Positions 33,415 through 45,533 of a DNA stretch of 64,000 nucleotides are shown here, piece by piece (the first letter of the stretch is position 1; every line of letters starts with the position of its first letter). The DNA is taken from assembly GCA_024704765.1 (NCBI GenBank), contig JAKMXF010000349.1, positions 1 to 64,000 of the forward strand. The letters run 5' to 3'. The stretch is from Oopsacas minuta (taxonomy: Eukaryota > Porifera > Hexactinellida > Lyssacinosida > Leucopsacidae). The position numbers were made by a program, and so were the translations under genes. The notes under the pieces were generated by a model. The model was not told the origin of the DNA. It did no database searches and saw only the letters and a list, made by a program, of their open reading frames with translations.

Positions 33415-36306
33415 TTTAGTGGTCTCATAACTATCTATAATAGTTCTAATATTGTTCAAGAGTCTGTCGAGAATACAACTATATTGTGTTTACTGGGGTT
33501 CAGCTTCTATTTGTGAATTTAAATTCTCATTGTCTAATGACGTAATTTTATAAGGTTTCAAAACATATTCCGAACTATAATTACGTTATCATAAATTCTA
33601 ACAGTAGATACAATCAAATGCCTACTTGCAAGTAATTCAATTCGCGATTCATTTATAAGTATTCCCTATCATAACTTTGAACATTAATACCTCCCAAACT
33701 TAATAGAAATTTTTGAGAGAACTCTTTTTCGAAACCCTGAAAATTACCAAATTTCGGGATGTATTTCGACATACTCAGAGGTAGATTTTTCAATGGGTAC
33801 AATATGGGGCCTCTATATTTTTAACAATGTTAAAGTACTGTACCACCCTTAATTTTATACAATTTTTAGCGCCCCATTCCCCACCCATTTCGAATTTCAA
33901 TCCAAATTTCCCTGAGATCGGCTGAATTTCAAACTTGTGTTATTTATCCCATTATATTGATACTTACTAGACAATACTTCCTTCCACTAGTTCAATGGAT
34001 AAAACATTTATTTCACAAAAAGAAGCATACGATATTTATAAATCACATGGTTGGAATTGTTCTGGTGCAGCTCGTCAGATAATTGAAGTTCATTCCTTGT
34101 CAGATGATCTGTTTGAAACTATTCGTTGGAAATTAAGAAATCTTCGAAAATCCAGAGATCATTACCAGAAGATTTACAACTTAAATGTTTGGGAGGGTAT
34201 GGAGTTTTATTCAGTCACTACTTGTAACTCTGGATCACAAATGTCGATTGACACAGTCGATTCTATCCCTGAGCAGCACTCATTTATTGAAGAGAATCTA
34301 ACAGAGATCAGAAAACCATTATTCAAACTCACAATGAAAGCTGCTCGAAACCGTTTGAACGTTTTGCTAAAGCATATTCAGTTCGTTGCCCAAAGGGAGC
34401 AGGTTGACGAGAAGAAAGTTGCTGATTTAGCTCTGGAATTAATTTCTAACCAGGAATATGATCGAGAAACTTCCAGTATATGCAAAGAAATAATCGCAAC
34501 AGGCACGTACGGAAATGTAAAGAAAGTTTCGACACCTATGTCAAGTTATATAATAGATCTTCTCGAAATTGGAGCATTCAAATACACACAGTTGAAGAAA
34601 TTACTGAAACAAGATATCGTATTCCCATCCTATAAAGTAATATCGCAATACAGTCAAGAAATTTCTCTTTCACGAAGCGTTTTATTTGTCACTAACCCTG
34701 AAGGTAACTCTATTGGTGTATCAGTTCCTTATTTCGAAATACTCGAACTAACAATTCAGCGACATCTTTTAAGCTTCGATTCCATTGTAAACAACTCACA
34801 ATATCCTGTCAGTTCGAAATGCAGACGGTCTAGTTGGATGAGGCTCACACAATTCTTACAACCAAGTGAACTCAAATCTAGGTTTAGATACACACAGTAT
34901 TATTCTATTCGGATTTAAAATTCTCAGTATAACAGATAACACAGGTTTCTCATTATACGTCAATACTTCCCCCAATTCACCTTTTTCATTCAGAGCAGTC
35001 TGCTTAATTGCGTTGAAGGAAAATCACGAAAACCTTAAATTTATTATGGATACACTCGTAAATCCGGCAACTAAATTAATTGTAGAACAAGGAATTGCAG
35101 TTGAAAATCGTCACATAAATGTAGAAATTATTCGATCTATATTTGATACCAAAATGGCAGGTCTATTAGATGAAGCGGGTGGTGCATCATGTCATCTTTG
35201 CACGGCCACAGGAAAGGAAATCAATAGTTTAGAGTGGGCCAGATCAGGTTTTCCAATTAATAGATACATTACTGATGCTAATCAACTATTTCACGATATT
35301 AATGAGGACGAAATATTTGCCCTACCTTCCAGAAAACGCTGTGGCATTACCCACCACCCTACTTCCGAAATAAACATTTTTAGCAGCTTCTCCATTGCAT
35401 GTGTATCTCTGTGTCTTTAGGTGGTACATGTTAAACATATATCACTTAGACGCAGGTTGTAAAAAATGGTCACCTACATGCACAAAAGTACAGGATTCTT
35501 TGAAACGAATAAGATCAATTATAGATGCCAAATGTAGTATCAAAATCGATATTCCTTCTAGTCAAGGGGGGACTTCAACAACTGGTAATGTTGCACGAGA
35601 CTGTTTCCGAGATAAAAGATTTCTTCAGATGCGCTACCTCCACTATTAACCCAGTTGATAAACCAACCCTTGAAATGATTCAAAACAACCTCTCGGTGAT
35701 TTTGAGGATAGTTAACAGCAAAGACCACATTAATTGTGATGGTCTTGAAAATCTTTGCAAGGAAACGTATGAATTGTTTTGAATCACTTTCCTTGGGTAA
35801 GCATCTCTCCCTCTCTTCATAAACTGCTTGCTCATTGTTTTCAAATAATTTATTGCTATAATCATGGTTATGGACTACAAAACCTTTCTGAAGAATGCTT
35901 AGAGGCTTGCAATAAGTATGTCAGAAGGTATAGAGAAAATTTAGCTAGAAAAACATCCTTTTCTGACAACTTTCGTGATATTTTAGTCAGACTTTTGTGC
36001 TTCAGTGACCCTGTATTGGTTTTAAATCGTCACAAAAGTATTAAAAAGGCTAAATCAAACGAAGATAGCATGCTTGAAACATCTGAACAGGATACCCTTG
36101 ATGAATCCCTGATAATCTATTAAAATTATGAATTAGTGATTTTAGTGATGACGTCATCCTCACATATTTTGAGTGAGATAATTAAAAATTTGACTTGTCC
36201 AGTGGAATGTACGGGGTCGATTTCATATATAAATATAATACAAATCTTATCGATTTGAGGTTACAATTTGGCTAATCCCTCATTTTCGCCTTTTTGCCAC
36301 ACTGTG
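33382..36306 (+). mobile_element. RAG1-like (Transib/ProtoRAG-type) transposon, copy 2
   Basis: The left end is CACAGTGTGGCA at 33382-33393; the right end is its exact inverse at 36295-36306. The same five bases, CTCTG, lie at 33377-33381 and 36307-36311. A second shared block, ATTAGCCAAATT, starts 14 bases after the heptamer on the left and 23 bases after it on the right. The transposase pseudogene 33995-36123 is the only gene. The TIR differs from copy 1 beyond the heptamer, so the two belong to different subfamilies. Confidence 0.93.
33995..36123 (+). pseudogene. RAG1-like transposase, copy 2, longest copy
   Basis: From MDKTFISQKEAYDIYKSHGW (33995) an N-terminal region of about 260 codons is open, ending with KYTQLKKLLKQDIVFPSYK and NSIGVSVPYFEI. 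A frameshift precedes the core. ADGLVG (Asp at 34824, RAG1 D600) is followed by a TGA at 34839. IIRSIFDTKMAG (Asp at 35145, D708), SCHLCTATGKE (zinc pair), RSGFPINRYITDA, CVFRWYMLNIYHLDAG, GGTSTTGNVARDCF, SLHKLLAHCFQII and EACNKYVRRYRENLARKTSF (Glu at 35902, E962) follow. Further shifts occur near 35400, 35630 and 35780. The tail lacks the CxxC..H..C motif of copy 1. No GGRPR-type nonamer-binding domain is apparent. Known relatives: Transib and Hydra RAG1-like proteins; this is a by-eye assignment. Confidence 0.9.
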
Positions 36307-36311
36307 CTCTG
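36265..36311 (+). repeat. Right TIR and TSD (CTCTG) of RAG1-like copy 2
   Basis: The inverse of ATTAGCCAAATT lies at 36265-36276, then a 23-base gap, then CACTGTG at 36300-36306 and CTCTG. Confidence 0.9.
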
Positions 36312-37169
36312 CGTAGGCGAGCCTTCTTGTTTTTGCGAGTCCTTACTTTAGGCCGCTTCGGGCAGAGTGCTGAATCTTACGCACTGTAGTGCTAGGCTTG
36401 CGATCCGTAAACTGATTACCCTGGAAAATCGCTGCTGCTTTCGAGGACGACCAGAACCTTGGACCTCTGGAAATATGAAGTCCCGTTGTTCAGATGTTGC
36501 TATAGGAGGCAATTCAAGAAAGAAATCGCTTGAGAAATCCATGGAGAGGTTGGTTAACTGCTGTTTGAGTGGTTATTATTTCTGGTATAGGGGAAGATAT
36601 CGGCGAGATAGTATCCAGGGGAGGCACAGGAGGTGAGAAAATACTAAACAAGTCCTCCAAATCGCCCGAATCTGATCTGGGTGTGTCGCCAAGCTTTCTG
36701 AGAATATGGTCTTCACATGTTGAATTGCTTAAATCGTCTGAGGTAATGCTAATTATCTATAATATACTTCACTGTGTTGGCAAAAAAATTGGTGTGCGTA
36801 ATTCTATCCAAAGGTTAGCCATAAGACAATAGATTAGTTGGAACACCTGACTCCGGGACATCAGGCATCTTCCGGGCATCAACTCTGTTGCCGACACCCT
36901 AGAAAGGCCACTGTCACAAACAATTACGCAATGAATATATTCATGGTATTAGAATATTTTCACAACTTGAGAAAAATAATTTACCATTACTTCGAACTAT
37001 AGATAAGAATCCTTGAATTATAGAATGATCTAAACTTGAGTCAAATTTTGATTATCAACTACTCTGGATGATAAGGTTTTATTAAGTAGAAAACGTAGCC
37101 TTTTAACCAATTATATCCTATAATATAATAATATGGACAACATTAAAATAACCACAAAATAATCTAATT
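36312..37169. other. Unassigned; basic minus-strand frame at 36348-36542
   Basis: The minus strand encodes GSGRPRKQQRF, an AT-hook-like string, in a 64-codon frame, and a neighbouring frame is very basic (VRTRKNKKARLRRAQ). I cannot tie these to a family. An isolated CACTGTG at 36770 has no partner with a matching 5-bp flank. Confidence 0.35.
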
Positions 37170-37995
37170 TAGTTAAGGGATCATAAATTTTGAGAGTGTC
37201 TGCAAGTACTACACGCTTTAAAGGAACCCTAAAGATTTCATCGCCAGCTATACATTCGATCCTACAAGAACACCTATTTGTAAGGAAGCTCTGTTGTCGC
37301 TCCCTCATAAATTGACGCAACCACAGAAAGCAAGAGTTGGATTTTGTCAATATATGCTCGATAAATATAACTCTGAGCAGGGAGGAGGATATATGACTTA
37401 GTAGCCGGTGATGAAACGTAGATAAATCACTACGACTCTCTACGAAAAGAGAAAGCGAAATTGTAGGCATTCGAAGATGATCCTCAACGTGTCCAAGTGA
37501 AACGGCCAAAAGTCGGTTTGTAAGAGGATATAAGCAATTTTCTTCAATCCTCAAGGTTTGATAAAGGTTGTTAAACTTGAAAAGGGTTCTACGGTTACTG
37601 AAAATGGCATACGATGTTTGTTTAAAATCAACCTTCGATGAAATCCAGCATCGCCGACCGAAAACTGGCTTACGATGGATCAAATTGCACCATGATAATG
37701 CACCAGCACATAAAGCGGCACATGCAATGGATTATATTCAAGAAAATGAAGTATTTACCCTGCCGCATCCACGATATTCTACTGAATTAGCCCCATGTGA
37801 CTTATGGCTCTCCCAAAACCCAAGGAAAAACTCAAGACGAATATTTGCACAAATACAATCTCTATATTAATTATATACAACGTTGTCTAATGACAAAACT
37901 ATCCTTGTGCCCTCAGATATATGTTTGTATGTCCAGAATTGATTCAAAACAGGAGGACCCCGTGGCTAATTTTTGGTATAGAGGTATTATGGCCC
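37170..37995 (+). pseudogene. mariner transposase fragment, third mariner family
   Basis: Read on the plus strand with several frame changes: ISSPAIHSILQEHLFVRKLC (HTH2), YDLVAGDET (first Asp, 37410), PKTGLRWIKLHHDNAPAH (second Asp, 37694), then 34 residues to STELAPCDLWL (third Asp). DD34D spacing is therefore kept, but stops and shifts lie between the pieces and the N-terminal 90 or so residues are missing. It differs from the mariners at 16320 and 52539. A 190-codon open frame on the opposite strand is a shadow of it. No TIRs were identified. Confidence 0.75.
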
Positions 37996-38611
37996 TGGCT
38001 CGGACATGTTCGAGTCATGGACGAAAATTCGCGCATGTTACGAAATTATGACTTCATTGCCACCTTATTAGATTTTCGAAAATCATATTACTAACCACTA
38101 CTCAGCCAATATACACGATAGAAGTTTGAATTTTGAATCGCAGGTACCCCTCAATGTGACAAAAATTCTAACGTCATGATCCTGAACAAAAGCTAACTCA
38201 TCATATGATAATCATATCATCATGACTCTAGAGAAAAATTAATATTTTCCAAATATCGAAAAATTTCATTATTCCTTAATATCCGCGGTACAAAGTGCCG
38301 CGTTTACTAGCCAAAAGCGAAATAGCATCTCTAGTGTCACCACAGATGTCATAATGAATCTTAACATTTTAACATTTCTATGAATTCTAGGCACTTAGTG
38401 CCGACTATATTCTGTTGGGTAGCGCGTAATAACTATAGAATGTATCTGTTTAATACCTAAGCTAACCTGACCCACAGGTGTCGCGCAGCGACCTAGCAAG
38501 TGAAGTGCTATTGTTATGGTGGATTGACCATAACAGGAAACAGTTTTTTTATGATTTAGCTAGATTTTGTATTATTTTCTTTTGTATTTTATTATTTAGC
38601 AATTTAAACCG
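37996..38611. other. Upstream region of PDHB
   Basis: No coding motif was recognised. It should hold the promoter and 5' UTR of the downstream gene. A possible splice acceptor is listed separately. Confidence 0.4.
38574..38599 (+). promoter_or_regulatory. Possible splice acceptor just upstream of PDHB start
   Basis: A T-rich tract (TTTTCTTTTGTATTTTATTA) ends in TTTAG at 38595-38599, 12 bases before the ATG. It would suit the end of a 5' UTR intron or a trans-splice site; transcript data would be needed to tell. Confidence 0.4.
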
Positions 38612-39679
38612 ATGATTTTTCATCTTCCTCGTGTTTTTAGATTTTTTCAAACAAATCGATATTTATTTTCTAATTTAGCATCACAATATGTAGAAGTCCG
38701 GACTGCATTAAATATGGCAATGGAAGAAGAGATGGAAAAGGATAAACGCATTTTTATAATAGGTGAAGAAGTAGCAACTTATAATGGAGCATATAAAGTC
38801 ACCCGTGGGCTTAACGATAAATTCCCTAAAAATGATTGGCGCATGGTAGATACACCGATTACTGAGCAAGGATTCGCTGGCTTGGCAATTGGTGCAGCCA
38901 TGGCTGGTCTTATCCCAATTTGCGAATTTATGACTTTTAACTTTTCTATGCAGGCAATTGATCAAATTGTTAATTCAGCTGCGAAGATGTTTTACATGTC
39001 AGCTGGTGACTTTAATGTTCCTATAACATTTCGAGGTCCGAATGGCGTATCAGCTGGGGTTGCTGCACAGCACTCTCAGTGCTTTGCTTCATGGTATGCA
39101 CATGTACCAGGACTAAAGGTGGTTTGCCCATGGAGTTCAGAAGATGCTAAGGGCCTATTGAAATCCGCTATTCGAGATCCTGACCCAGTGGTGGTTTTAG
39201 AATCCGAAATGCTTTATGGGGAAAAGTTTGTGTTAAGCCCAGAATCTTGTTCCGAAAATTATCTTATACCTATTGGCAAAGCGAAAGTCGAAAAGGTGGG
39301 TGGAGATATAACATTAGTTGGTTACTCGCGAATGATTAGTGTTATGCTTAAAGCAGCTCAAGAACTAGAGAACGATAATATTTCCGCAGAAGTGATCAAC
39401 TTACGTTCCCTTAGACCTCTTGACATTAATACAATATGCGAATCTATTAAAAAAACCCATCATCTAGTAACAGTAGAAGAAACTTGGCCCTTTTATGGCG
39501 TAGGTGCTGAGGTAATTGCTCAAACTGTCGAAAGTGAGGGCTTTGATTATTTGGACGCTCCTCCCTATCGTGTTTCAGGTGTTGATGTCCCTACTCCTTA
39601 TGCAAAGAATCTTGAAGAGGCTTCCATACCGCATACAATTAATGTTATTAATGCAGTTAAAATGGCTCTGAATTTATGA
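38612..39679 (+). CDS. PDHB: Pyruvate dehydrogenase E1 component subunit beta, mitochondrial
   Basis: The beta subunit of the thiamine-diphosphate-dependent E1 heterotetramer, which decarboxylates pyruvate and reductively acetylates the E2 lipoyl groups in the mitochondrial matrix. The 355-residue frame is complete and intron-free, close to the ~359 residues of animal PDHB. Residues 1-25 ([18 protein letters not shown]) are basic and hydroxylated without acids, fitting a mitochondrial presequence. The mature part starts near [15 protein letters not shown]. The pyrimidine-binding domain carries [38 protein letters not shown] and [17 protein letters not shown] (cofactor-contact Glu region), then [17 protein letters not shown]. 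The C-terminal transketolase-like domain has [26 protein letters not shown] and [14 protein letters not shown]. The first ATG in frame is used. One of two cellular genes in the window, and intact. Confidence 0.98.
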   Translation: MIFHLPRVFRFFQTNRYLFSNLASQYVEVRTALNMAMEEEMEKDKRIFIIGEEVATYNGAYKVTRGLNDKFPKNDWRMVDTPITEQGFAGLAIGAAMAGLIPICEFMTFNFSMQAIDQIVNSAAKMFYMSAGDFNVPITFRGPNGVSAGVAAQHSQCFASWYAHVPGLKVVCPWSSEDAKGLLKSAIRDPDPVVVLESEMLYGEKFVLSPESCSENYLIPIGKAKVEKVGGDITLVGYSRMISVMLKAAQELENDNISAEVINLRSLRPLDINTICESIKKTHHLVTVEETWPFYGVGAEVIAQTVESEGFDYLDAPPYRVSGVDVPTPYAKNLEEASIPHTINVINAVKMALNL

Positions 39680-41134
39680 CTATCAGCTTATTTTAATGAT
39701 CTCCTTTATGCTAGATCTTCACAAATTCATGATAGTAGTATAGTCTTATGTGCAGTTACTCACCAAATTTCGTTTAATGCTAGCTATATAGGATCATTAT
39801 TTGTAAAACTACATTTTTCATTCTCGATGTCAATCTGAATTCATTACTGATCACTATTATATTTAATAATCCCACAATGGGCAAAAAAGAAGGTCACTTT
39901 ATGGGAAATAGACATGCAGTCACTAGCTTTGAATACAAAAGGATTCACATCTAATAAATCAATTGTAAACTCTCATTGGAAACATCAAAATTTAGGAACG
40001 AGTAGGAAACCATCTCGGCATGATTTTGAGAGTATATTCCTAAATTTATGGTTTAGAATTTGTTAATGTTGGTAACCCATGAGTTGAAATAATAGCTTCC
40101 AAACAGAATGGATTATTAAAATTATTCTAGTGAAGTGGGATGATATGAGGCGTTATGCGTGAAAATTATGTAGTGCCCAGTAGGTTATGTAGGGGATATT
40201 TCATGTTATTTGGTGAAGAGTGACCATTTTAACAATAAGATAAATAGTCTGGGTCTTACTCACAATATTCCTGATCCAAATTCTAGGAATAATTCTTAGA
40301 ATATTTCTAAAATCGTATTCATGAAATATCTAATTAAATTCTTAGAATTTTTAGAATTACCTAAAATTCTGAGAAAATTTCACATTTTTAAGAAATTTCT
40401 AAGAATTCAAAACAATTCTTATAAAATTTTCAAGTGAGATAGAGAATACACTTACAATATATAACAGGTGAGGTGAGTGTAGAACCAGCCGTGCAGGTAA
40501 TGCAATCTGCCCAGGTCAAACCTGGGTAGAATTTTTCCAGACCAGGTTTTGACCAGGTGAGGTCACAGCCTGGTTAAATGGGCAGGTTCTCAATAGTAGT
40601 TAACAAATGATGAGATGATAAAATATTTAATGTTTAAGCTAGACTCTTTTAACTTCAAAATGTGTACTTTGAGTCATGCTAGATCAAATCCAATAATATT
40701 ATGAGTATTAAATATATAAATATACGTCTAAGGCTCTGAAAATGGTGGCTACATATAGAGTCTAGATAGTTTGTAACTATACATAAATATCTGCATTTAA
40801 TTCCATTGGTGAAAAAATATACGTAGATCCATATCGCTTGTAAATAGCTATGCGGTTTTGAATTAATATCAGATCATTTTTCAAAATCACTGTGCATCAA
40901 TAATAGAATAATAGAATCATATTTTACTCAGTATATCTTAAAGAGCTAGAGAATAGTCACAACTCATTCGGAGCCCTGATGTTTACTCTAATTAGGTTTG
41001 ACCCGGTCAGGTAAAATAGGCTCGCACGACCCTGGTATAACACCAACTGGATTTCCCACTTATTACCGACCCTGCACTGTTAGCTACATCCAAATTTACG
41101 GAACGAAAAGTTATGATTGATATCTGATTTACGG
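39680..41134. other. Downstream of PDHB; no gene seen
   Basis: The first AATAAA after the PDHB stop is at 39953-39958, a possible polyadenylation signal. 40260-40440 is made of imperfect AATTCTTAGAAT-type palindromes. 40480-41080 contains repeated CAGGT/ACCTGG words (CCCAGGTCAAACCTGGG near 40517) without a defined end. No coding motif. Confidence 0.4.
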
Positions 41135-41470
41135 CATTAGTATCGTGCGATTATTTTATACAAACGGATCGGGTGGAAAATCGCGATTATTCTCCCCAGA
41201 AAAATTTTCGATCATATTATTGCAAGTTTATGCAAACATGTTTGAAAATTTACATCTAGACTCCAAATGTACATGAAAATGTATGTACCAAATTTTCAGG
41301 GCACTCAGACTGGTAGATTTCGCTTGGCCGCGCAGACGGACGGAAGGACGCACATAATAGAGCATCTCCCTTTCAGAAGTGTTTTAAAATTCTCGTTAAC
41401 TTGATCGCGATCCCTTTTAGCGCAAGGATCGGGTTTACAATCTCCGATCATTTTTTAATGAACGATCGTT
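41135..41470. repeat. Dispersed GATCG-rich repeat, two degenerate copies
   Basis: CGGATCGGGTGGAAAATCGCGATTATTC at about 41165 and AGGATCGGGTTTACAATCTC at 41425 share a core with GAGGATCGAATTGGAAATCG at about 46049. Function unknown; possibly remnants of one non-autonomous element. Confidence 0.4.
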
Positions 41471-44400
41471 AAAGTGATCACGAACATTCATTTGTTGATC
41501 GATTAATGCCTTATCTAATCTCTCTGTTCAGTGGGCAAATAGGTGGAAGTTGAGATATTTTTGACATACTTAGATTGTTCAGATTTCATCCTGATTGTTT
41601 TCAGAATGCTATATTTTGTGTAGTGGGTCTTCAACTCCTTGAGTTATGATAAATACTTAAGAATGCAATATATCAATTTTCGAAAATTCGGGACTGCGGG
41701 TCCATAATCAATTCTACGTATTCATTTATGTCTTATTTTCGATGTGAGTTATAGCTCAAATTTACCTCATGTGTATTGAAATTATTCGAGTTGGTTGTTA
41801 TTCTTAGACGTTTCCAAAATATTCGTTGTTGATTGGGAGCTAACGTCCGTTTCGAAATGTCTGTGCCTTCCATTCAAGGTCCTGAAACTTATCGTGAGCA
41901 GGAGTGGCCAGTTAGTTTATACAAATATATAGGAAGCTAAAGGTATTGGCTTTAACCGTGGACGGCACAAGTGGGACGGTGTCCCAAGGATAAAAGTATA
42001 CTTACTATATTTGAAACAATGCCAAATTTGGTATGCCATACTTAAATGATCTTATCTATCTTCATAAATTATAAAAAATTTGTTTAAAATATTTTTTCAT
42101 TTAATGAGTTTAGCCAAGAAGATATTGTGCAAATATTCATGACCATGACATTTTCACTTCTGGTTTTTTATGTTCATATAGATGTTTGAAATGACAACGA
42201 TTATTGGTCATAGTGAAAATTTTGGACAATGGATATGTTCATGGGAATAATAATATGGGACCATGGATAATCAACCCATATAAAATCAGTAGATTCGCAG
42301 AATTATATGAATTATATTGTTATGTGAATTCTATCGGGTAGGAACTTTAGTAAGTTCTCCAAAGCTATGTACATCATCTAGAACATAGGAAGACGTAAAA
42401 TGTATGTATTTTAATTAAATATTTTGTAAAATAGAGCTTCGATTGTTGGCTGGGAAAATTATTTTTTTCCACCAAGATAGATGTTTTTGATATATTCAAA
42501 TTTAGAGATGTTTAGTACTTGAATTGTTGCCGATTTTAAATGATTGTATAGAAAATTTCAAGAGTTATACCATTAATTAAATCTAGGTAAACTTGAAATG
42601 CCCACCGGTTAATATTATATGATTTCTAGACGCGCCCAAAATATACTTAGGTTATTTGGATGCATATCACATCTAAAATTTAATAAATCGACCCATTGTG
42701 AATATATTGGTAGTTGAATAAAACCTACTAAATATGGATGATTTTGGACCCAATTGTGCTAGAATGAGCATAGATTTGTTCTATTCATTTCAGAATCCTT
42801 TAGCAAGCTGGAAATTCAACATAGTGTCCCTGTGATTAATCTGGAAAGTATATGAGTATGTTTACAAATTATGAAAACGAACCTGCATTTCATTGAACTA
42901 TTTTACCTAACCGATAGATGTTTAATCTAGCATCGTTATGATCATCTCATAATACAATAGCGTGGGGATATATCAGTGGAAACTCGGATTTGTCGAAAAT
43001 TTACCACATTATTATTTATTCATTTTTATAACCCATGGGTTTGCAAAATTCATATATTCTCGAATCATAAACGTTCTTTGTTGCACAATTTAATATAATC
43101 GTACTAAACTGTATGAAGGCTTAATCATACGTAATTTTTAGCTTTTCAAATCGATTTTTTGCATCGAATTACCATAAACACATAACTTCAAACACAATGG
43201 TGCTACCTGCATGCCTATTTCCCCTAAAGTGCCTGTTTTTGCCCACTGTGATCTGGTACAGAGAGTCAAAATTGAATGAGCCCGTAAACTGGGATTTTAC
43301 CTCTCTGCACCCCCCTCTCGGCGCACCTGGATGTGAGGATTATGTGATCCCACAGCCCCCCAAAACTACACATGCATAGAAATAAATCTTTTACATGAAC
43401 CTTGGATTTCACGCAGATTGCTTTCAAATTGAATTTAATTTACTCAAGGCTGCCGTTACAGGGAATCTTGGGGGTACAGAGCCACAAGATTCGACCTCAA
43501 CGAGGTGTAATTATTATCGTGTGCCAGACTTATCATTACATATCACCCATTTCGTAGCACACATATCAACCTAACGGAAATTTAAGAAGGGAAGGGTCTA
43601 GAACCATCTCGTATCCAGGGACACCTTATGATGCCACTGTTGAATATGCGGATTTCCCAAAAACCGGTCCCAATTAATTGGAGTTGACTGTATAGATATA
43701 TATAGATATAGATTAATGATGTTTATGTACTACATATGGATATATATTTCAATTGTAGATAAATTATCATTAATTTTATAGACAGAAAATTGTAGCAGTT
43801 AATCGCTTTTATTAAATGAAGATGAACCATCCGCTTAATTCGGTTAACTAAACACAAGCAGCTCTCAAAAAGATCTGTGACTTAAGCAATTCAATTGCAA
43901 GAATTTTGAATTTTGTCAGTTGCTGTGATTCGTCTACAATTGAGCGCCATGATTTTGAGCGAAACCCACTTGCCCATTCGAGCTAAGTCCTAGTTGAGCG
44001 ACTAACTTTTCCAGTAAAGTGCGAAACTCAAAACAGTGAAATCTGAATAGAAACAGTATTATAATCTTAATGAGCGAAATACAATCAATCAATCTGAGTA
44101 AACAAAGCAAAGTACTAACAAATGTTAAATATATATTATTAGTACCATAATTTTGGTACAACTTTCAAATTACCAGGATCATTATAATATTTATTATACT
44201 GTTTCTATTCTTATTTCGCTGTTTTGGGTTTCGCTAAATAGATAGTCACTGATCTAGGATTCTCTCAAATGAGTTACCCCAAGAGGCTTTCGCACAAAAT
44301 CATGGTGCTCAAGTGGGCAAGACCATTGCTGTTTCCTCAACCAAATTATCCAATTTTCGATATATAAGGTGGGGGAAATGGCATCTAAGATTTCACGGTA

Positions 44401-45533
44401 CCTTAGAATCTCATACAGGGGTCAAAATATAGATATTTCAGATGTCAGGTGCACATCTAGAGGTCACTATGAGTATGCATGCCAAATTTGATATCGTAAA
44501 CTCTAAAGGTGTGAAGGCTTGGTGAACACCGATTTCAGATCTCTAACACTAAATAACTACTCTATTTCCAAATTGGATACAAACTGGATATACAGTACTG
44601 AAAACCAGCATCTTTACAAAATTAATAGTGGTACAAAGAAATCTACTAAAATCCCGTTCAAAATATAAAAAATGAATCAATACCGTATTGAGAACACAAA
44701 ATATATACTTACTAAGTCAACCATTTTTATTAGAGCGACTATCCTATAAATTATATATTGTATAGTCGACATAGTCTGGAAATTTTTATACAAGACTATA
44801 ACTCACATGATTTTTATAACACCATGTATGGAGTGTAGACAGGGGGCTGTCTCAGGATATTGCATACCGGGGCAAATGCCCGGTTCCCTGACACAGCCAC
44901 TGCATGTAGATGGCTATATTTTCGAATATAAGATCCAAACATGATAAACCTTTGTCTTCTCAATATGTCATCATCTGACTAATTAATAAGCTAGTTTGGG
45001 ATGATTTTTAGATATTTTGAAGCTGTTTTAACTCTGTAAAGTAAGTTGTATCTTCGATAATTACCTAGTATCATGATAACTTGAAGTTGTTTCGAAAAAC
45101 AGTGATTTTGATGAAATGCTAAAACAGTCCTCTGTTACTATGCACAGGAATATAACACAGATTCTAGCCTTATCTGGAAAAATATTGATTGTAGACATTA
45201 CCCTTGGCCCGAAAGGGTTACAGGGTTAAACTGGGAGGGTAAAACCACTTTTTGGGTTAGACTGGGTTATTACAGGTATAACATAAAATAGCTTTTTAAA
45301 TAGTCAGATGATTACAGATACTGCATGTTAGGAACCATGTGAGTATATAAATCCCTAAAGCAAATATAGCACCTCTGATCTCCAATTTACTAACTACTGC
45401 TAGGTCTCTTGTTTAGTATGCTATGATATGACATATCTTCAACAAGAACAAAATTTCCTCTGTAACGAGAGCATATTTAAATCATGTTAAATGTATTAGT
45501 TCTAAATGCTGAATAAATGAAAATGGGTAATTG
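41471..45533. other. Long stretch without a recognised gene
   Basis: A+T-rich, no coding motif on either strand. A GC-richer patch at 43195-43380 has a 60-codon frame (VLPACLFPLKCLFL start) with no recognisable family. At 44865-44902 CCGGGGCAAATGCCCGG and then GACACAGCCACTG look like the right end of a hAT-type element; its left end was not found. Confidence 0.4.

Noticed and set aside
33382-36306. A RAG2-like partner gene in the RAG1-like elements
   Set aside because: Only about 0.6 kb of left and 0.2 kb of right non-coding DNA is available in copy 2, and no kelch-like repeats are seen in either copy.
36348-36542. GSGRPRK string as a possible RAG1-type nonamer-binding domain
   Set aside because: It lies on the opposite strand, 40 bp outside the 5-bp duplication that ends copy 2, and GRPRK is a common AT-hook. 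No further similarity to the RAG1 domain.
37111-37683. 190-codon minus-strand open frame
   Set aside because: The plus strand over the same bases encodes the mariner motifs HSILQEHLFVRKLC, AGDET and HHDNAPAH; the minus frame is a shadow.
43241-43247. Isolated CACTGTG after TTTTTGCC
   Set aside because: Resembles the right end of copy 2, but no partner with the flank ATCTG was found.
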